Of a stretch of 8,965 nucleotides of DNA, positions 5,732 to 8,965 are shown one piece after another. The position numbers and the translations under genes were made by a program. Position 1 is the first letter of the stretch, and the number at the start of each line of letters is the position of its first letter. A model generated the notes under the pieces. The model had not been told where the DNA came from and did no database searches. It saw only the letters and a program-made list of their open reading frames with translations. The DNA lies in contig JAKLKT010000093.1 in assembly GCA_023150495.1 (NCBI GenBank), positions 1 through 8,965 on the forward strand. Reading direction: 5' to 3'. This stretch comes from Planctomycetota bacterium. Its GTDB lineage: Bacteria > Planctomycetota > PLA2.

Positions 5732-6373
5732 ATGCGACGCCTCCTCATCGCCCTCGCACTCCCCCTCGCCGCGTGCGGCGGCGGAGGGTCGAGCACCGAC
5801 CCGAACCTCCTCTCCGCGGCGCAGTGCTCCGCGACGGGCCTCGCGGACCTCGACGAGGTCTTCAGCGAGGTCAGCGGCTTCCTCGCCTCCATCGGCGGGA
5901 CGCTCCCCCCGAACGTCAGCTACGATGCGGGCACGGGCGACTTCTCGATCACGGCGAGCTTCGGCACGGTCGACGGCAACGTCACGTCGGCCGACGACAT
6001 CAGCGACGGGATCGACGCCGGCGAGTCGGCGAGCGCGACGTGGAGCATCAACCCGGCCGGCGGAGCGACGATCACGGGCTCCGGAGTCTTCAACCTCGCG
6101 CGCACCTCCGCGACCGTGTTCGGCATCACCGGCAACGGCTCGGTCGTGGATGGCGCGTGCGTCTTCAACGCGACGAACACGGACCTCGTCCTCGACCTCG
6201 CGTCGGCGCTCGGGCCGGTCGGGGGGTTCGACTTCAACGCCACGACGCCGGGCGGCCCGTTGCTCGGCTCGATGTCGTTCGACGGGTCGGCCACGGCGGA
6301 GGTCGACGCGATGTTCGGCGCCCTCGGCGTCACCTTCACGATCGACCTGGACACGTTCGTCCCGAACGTGTAG
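5732..6373 (+). CDS. lipoprotein of an unrecognised family (copy 2 of 2)
   Basis: 213 residues. R2-R3, a hydrophobic core and the lipobox LAAC give a lipidated Cys15, followed by a Gly/Ser linker. The mature part aligns along its length with the product of 1105-1752. Shared elements are Cys32, SDGIDAGESASATW (91-104), the G-x-F-N-L-A-R segment, TGNGSVVDGAC with Cys143, and LLGSMSFDGSATAEV. The two conserved Cys flank the first half of the domain and may bond. Composition (Thr, Ser, Gly, Asp, alternating hydrophobics) suggests a secreted beta-sandwich. No enzymatic motif is visible and I know no family name, so function is unassigned. It lies 9 nt after the small membrane-protein frame and 51 nt before the 583-residue membrane protein, all on the + strand. 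Co-expression is possible, though each has its own -10-like element. Confidence 0.85.
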   Translation: MRRLLIALALPLAACGGGGSSTDPNLLSAAQCSATGLADLDEVFSEVSGFLASIGGTLPPNVSYDAGTGDFSITASFGTVDGNVTSADDISDGIDAGESASATWSINPAGGATITGSGVFNLARTSATVFGITGNGSVVDGACVFNATNTDLVLDLASALGPVGGFDFNATTPGGPLLGSMSFDGSATAEVDAMFGALGVTFTIDLDTFVPNV

Positions 6374-6377
6374 GCGA

Positions 6378-6400
6378 GGGGGCTCCGGGGGCCGTCCCGG
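6378..6400 (+). terminator. GC-rich hairpin after the second lipoprotein gene
   Basis: CCGGG (6385-6389) pairs with CCCGG (6396-6400) a few bases after the stop codon. The segment carries a copy of GGGGGCTCCGGGGGC (6378-6392), which also lies at the ends of the first lipoprotein gene and the gene remnant. The stem is short and no T-tract follows. Confidence 0.3.
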
Positions 6401-6411
6401 CGCGCATGCCG

Positions 6412-6417
6412 TAGAGT
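6412..6417 (+). promoter_or_regulatory. TAGAGT, possible -10 of the TIGR03546/TIGR03545-like gene
   Basis: TANNNT 7 nt before the ATG at 6425, with no Shine-Dalgarno. This is the spacing expected for a leaderless transcript. Confidence 0.4.
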
Positions 6418-6424
6418 ACGCGCC

Positions 6425-8176
6425 ATGATCCGCAGCATCGGCAAGGCGCTCCTCGGCCAGGCGACCCCGTTCCAGATCCGCGCGAGCACGGTCCTCGGCG
6501 GCGCGCTCGGCTTCACCGCGGACCTCGAGCGCGCGCCCGCGCTGACCGTCGGCCTCGTCGTCGTCGTCCTCGTGCTCAACACGAACATCTGGCTCGCGAC
6601 GATCGCGGCGCTCGGGGGCGCGGCGCTGAACCTCCTCCTCCTGCCCGCGAGCTTCCACGTCGGCCGCTTCCTCCTCGACGGCCCGACCCAAGGGCTCTTC
6701 GAGACGCTCGTCAACGCGCCGGTCACGGCGCTCTGCGGCTTCGAGTACTACGCGATCACGGGAGGCCTCGCCCTCGGCCTCGCCTTCGGCTGGATCCTCG
6801 GCTCGCTGCTGACCCGGCTCGTGCGAAGGACGCGCGAGGCCTTCCTGTCCCTCGAGGCAGGCTCCGAGAGGTTCCGCGCGATCGCGAGCAAGCGGCGCGT
6901 GAAGGTCGCGAGCTGGCTCGTGCTCGGCGCCGCGCCCTCGCGCGAGGCGTACGAGAAGCTCGCGACGAGGCGCGTCGGCAATCCGGTGCGCATCTGGGGC
7001 GCGGGCCTCGCCATCGCCATCGTGGTCGCGATCTTCCTCCTCGCGGGCTTCCTCGCGGGCCCCTACCTCGGGTCGAAGCTCCGCGCGGGCCTCGAGCGCG
7101 TGAACGGCGCGACCGTCGACCTCGCGGGCGCGACGATCGATCTCGGGAAGGGCGGCGCCTCGCTCGACGGCCTCGCGATGGCCGACCCGAACGACCTCCC
7201 GACCGATCTCTTCCGCACGGTGAAGCTCGAGGCGAACCTCTCGGGGAAAGACCTCCTCCGCCGGCGCCTGCGATTCGACCGGATCGTCGTGGACTTCGCG
7301 CAGAGCGGCGTCAGGCGCGACGCGCCCGGCCGCCGCACGGGCACGGCGCCGACGCCGCAGGACGCCCCGCCGGGCGAGACGCCGCCGGGCGAGGAGTACA
7401 GGACGGTCGACGACTACCTGAAGGAGGCCGAGGCGTGGCGCGACCGGCTCGCGCAGCTGCGGAGCTGGCTCGAGAAGTTCGCGGGCTCAGACAAGCCCGA
7501 GTCGAAGGAGAAGCTCGAGGAGCGGCTGCGGCGGGAGATCCGGGAGCGGGGCTACGCGTGGGCCGCCGCGGAGCATCTCGTGCGCGGCGCGCCGACGATC
7601 CTCGTCTCGGAGCTCCGGATCGAGCGGCTGGAGGCGCTCCAGCTGGGCGGCAAGCAGATGAACATCGTCGGCACGAACCTGTCGACGCACCCGTCCCTCT
7701 CCCCCGGACCCCCTCACCTCGTGGTCCAGGCGGAGGACGGCTCGATCCGCTTCGAGGTCGGCTCCGCGGAGACGGGTCGCGCGCTCTCGTTCGCGCTCAA
7801 GGGGATCGAGGGGGACGCCATCGGGCGCGCGCTCGTGGCGTCGCCCGTCAGGGGAGGCAAGGTCGACGTCTCCTTGAAGGGGAGGTGGGAGGGCTCGGGA
7901 ACCGGAGGGGTGGACCTGAAGCTCGACACGACGCTCCTCGGCACGACGCTCGTCGTGCCGGGCACGAAGGAGCAGCGGATCGAGAGGCTCGTGCTGCCGC
8001 TCGCGGTCCGGGGCACGCTCGAGGACCCGCGCGTGCTCCTCCGCGACGAGGATCTCACGAAGGCGCTCGTGGCGGCGGGGCAGAAGGAGCTCGCCAGAAA
8101 GCTCGCGGACGAGGCGGGGAAGCGCCTCGGCGACGACGCGAAGAAGGCGCTCGAGGGATTCCTCGGCGGGAAGTAG
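6425..8176 (+). CDS. membrane protein, apparent TIGR03546-TIGR03545 fusion with AsmA-like periplasmic domain
   Basis: 583 residues. Residues 1 to about 165 contain membrane segments near 38-75 and 108-130. The pattern (start MIRSIGKALLGQATPFQIRA, then NTNIWL) resembles TIGR03546, a small DUF2062-like membrane family. A further membrane helix at 190-213 leads into a large domain. In it, VDLAGATIDLGKGGASLDGL, the following MADPNDLPT and the DLLRRRLRFDRIVVDF segment match the AsmA-like opening of TIGR03545. A Pro-rich linker (300-322) and a charged helix (327-377) follow, then more beta-strand repeats to the end. From memory, TIGR03545 and TIGR03546 are uncharacterised and usually encoded as adjacent genes in bacteria with outer membranes. 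Here they would be one polypeptide. The AsmA-like part should lie in the periplasm, where relatives have been linked to lipid transport. The stop abuts that of the convergent methyltransferase. Confidence 0.75.
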   Translation: MIRSIGKALLGQATPFQIRASTVLGGALGFTADLERAPALTVGLVVVVLVLNTNIWLATIAALGGAALNLLLLPASFHVGRFLLDGPTQGLFETLVNAPVTALCGFEYYAITGGLALGLAFGWILGSLLTRLVRRTREAFLSLEAGSERFRAIASKRRVKVASWLVLGAAPSREAYEKLATRRVGNPVRIWGAGLAIAIVVAIFLLAGFLAGPYLGSKLRAGLERVNGATVDLAGATIDLGKGGASLDGLAMADPNDLPTDLFRTVKLEANLSGKDLLRRRLRFDRIVVDFAQSGVRRDAPGRRTGTAPTPQDAPPGETPPGEEYRTVDDYLKEAEAWRDRLAQLRSWLEKFAGSDKPESKEKLEERLRREIRERGYAWAAAEHLVRGAPTILVSELRIERLEALQLGGKQMNIVGTNLSTHPSLSPGPPHLVVQAEDGSIRFEVGSAETGRALSFALKGIEGDAIGRALVASPVRGGKVDVSLKGRWEGSGTGGVDLKLDTTLLGTTLVVPGTKEQRIERLVLPLAVRGTLEDPRVLLRDEDLTKALVAAGQKELARKLADEAGKRLGDDAKKALEGFLGGK

Positions 8177-8869
8177 TCAGCGCTTCCGGTAGAAGTGGAA
8201 GTCCGCGAACGAGCCGGTCCGGTAGTCGCCCGCGTAGGGGTGGGCGTTGGGCAGGTGGCGCGCGAGCGTCCAGTCGGGGATGTTCTTCGCGACCCACTCG
8301 GTGAACTTCCGGTGCCGCACGTGCGCCCCGTCCTTCCGGCCCGGGTCGTCGAAGTCGCTCGCGTAGACGATGACGTGCCGGAGGGCCGCACCGAAGAGCG
8401 TCCGCATGTAGCTCTCGAAGACCTCGTCCTCGACGAGGTGGTAGATCACGTCGAGCGAGAGCGCGAGGTCCGCCTGCTGCCCGCGGTAGTCGCCCATGAG
8501 GAAGAACGACTTCGCGGGGTCGCCCGCGAAGATGCGCCGGCACGCCTCGATCGCGGTCGCGCTCACGTCGAAGCCGAGGTACGAGGGATACCGCGCGAGC
8601 TTCAACTGGCTCCCGTCCCCGCAGCCGAGCTCGAGGACGGACCGGATCCCCTCCGCCTCGACGAACGCGTTGATCGTGTCCGCCTTGAATCGCGCGAACT
8701 TCCCGTAGGATCCGACCCCGGAGTCGTCGCCGCGGGCGTAACGCTCTTCCCAGTAGCGCTCGGACCCGCGGAAGGGCTCCGCCGGACCCGCGCGCCGACG
8801 GGCCCAGCGGCGGGCGAGGTCGCGGAGGACGGGGATCGACCGGACGAGGCCCTTCACGGAGCGGAGCAC
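8177..8869 (-). CDS. class I SAM-dependent methyltransferase
   Basis: 230 residues. The glycine-rich SAM motif I is VLELGCGDGSQLKLA (78-92). The ribose-binding acidic residue is Asp101 in LGFDVS. A motif IV-like segment, ADLALSLDVIYHLVEDEVFE (133-152), is typical of Methyltransf_11/23 enzymes. There is no signal peptide, so it is cytoplasmic. The acceptor substrate cannot be read from the sequence. The upstream gene on the same strand ends as a glycosyltransferase, so methylation of a surface polysaccharide or its precursor is the best guess. The start is GTG at 8869: AGGA lies 4 nt upstream and the frame begins 7 nt after the glycosyltransferase stop. The nearby ATG at 8880 is out of frame. 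The stop codon TGA touches the stop of the convergent gene with no gap. Confidence 0.88.
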   Translation of the reverse strand: MLRSVKGLVRSIPVLRDLARRWARRRAGPAEPFRGSERYWEERYARGDDSGVGSYGKFARFKADTINAFVEAEGIRSVLELGCGDGSQLKLARYPSYLGFDVSATAIEACRRIFAGDPAKSFFLMGDYRGQQADLALSLDVIYHLVEDEVFESYMRTLFGAALRHVIVYASDFDDPGRKDGAHVRHRKFTEWVAKNIPDWTLARHLPNAHPYAGDYRTGSFADFHFYRKR

Positions 8870-8876
8870 GCCGTCC

Positions 8877-8965
8877 TCATAGATCGGCTTCCCGGTAGAG
8901 CGCCGCGAGCCGCGCCGTGCACGCGGCGAGGTCGAAGTACCGCTCCACGAGGGCGCGGCCCGCCG
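8877..8965 (-). CDS. glycosyltransferase (GT4-type), C-terminal end only
   Basis: The minus-strand frame from the right edge reads AGRALVERYFDLAACTARLA, then ALYREADL, and stops at TGA (8877-8879). The pattern GR.LVE.YFDL...ARL..LYRE is typical of the last helix of family 4/1 (GT-B fold) glycosyltransferases, which ends with a similar region after the nucleotide-sugar site. Only 28 residues are visible, so donor and acceptor are unknown. Its stop lies 7 nt before the methyltransferase GTG, with which it is probably co-transcribed. Confidence 0.6.
   Translation of the reverse strand, partial: AGRALVERYFDLAACTARLAALYREADL

Noticed and set aside
8878..8880. ATG as the methyltransferase start
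   Set aside because: It is out of frame with the methyltransferase. It overlaps the glycosyltransferase stop by chance (ATGA).

Overview
The window is a GC-rich piece (roughly 70% by eye) of a bacterial chromosome from an organism with an outer membrane. Evidence for this is a type IV prepilin, two lipoproteins, an AsmA-like envelope protein, and a minus-strand set built around signal peptidase I. Features compatible with Planctomycetota, Acidobacteriota, Myxococcota or similar metagenomic lineages are present, but nothing fixes the phylum. No mobile element, CRISPR array, tRNA or rRNA is visible.

Layout. (1) 1-730: on the minus strand, a sigma-54-type promoter, a cyclic-di-GMP-I (GEMM-I) riboswitch and a type IV prepilin-like gene that runs off the left edge. 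The remnant of a small gene lies just upstream (728-890, minus). (2) 890-1104: no gene seen. (3) 1105-1752: a lipoprotein of unknown family, closed by a strong bidirectional hairpin. (4) 5417-1822, minus: a three-gene set of an exported helical protein (frameshifted as given), a signal peptidase I with a Ser-His rather than Ser-Lys active site, and an exported transglutaminase-like protein. (5) 5462-5722: a small membrane protein frame interrupted by two consecutive in-frame TGA codons, followed at once by a strong RNA hairpin. (6) 5732-6373: a paralogue of the first lipoprotein. (7) 6425-8176: a membrane protein that looks like a fusion of the uncharacterised partner families TIGR03546 and TIGR03545. 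(8) 8177-8965, minus: a SAM methyltransferase and the C-terminus of a glycosyltransferase, probably part of a surface-glycan cluster.

The theme is the cell envelope. Pilin expression appears to be gated twice, by sigma-54 and its activator at initiation and by c-di-GMP in the leader. Nearly all other genes encode exported, lipidated or membrane proteins, next to a dedicated signal peptidase. The best leads are the sigma-54/riboswitch/prepilin unit, the TGA-TGA membrane-protein frame with its adjacent hairpin, the paralogous lipoprotein family, and the Lys-to-His signal peptidase. Genes that start a transcript tend to have TANNNT 6-10 nt before the start codon and no Shine-Dalgarno, which suggests leaderless transcripts.
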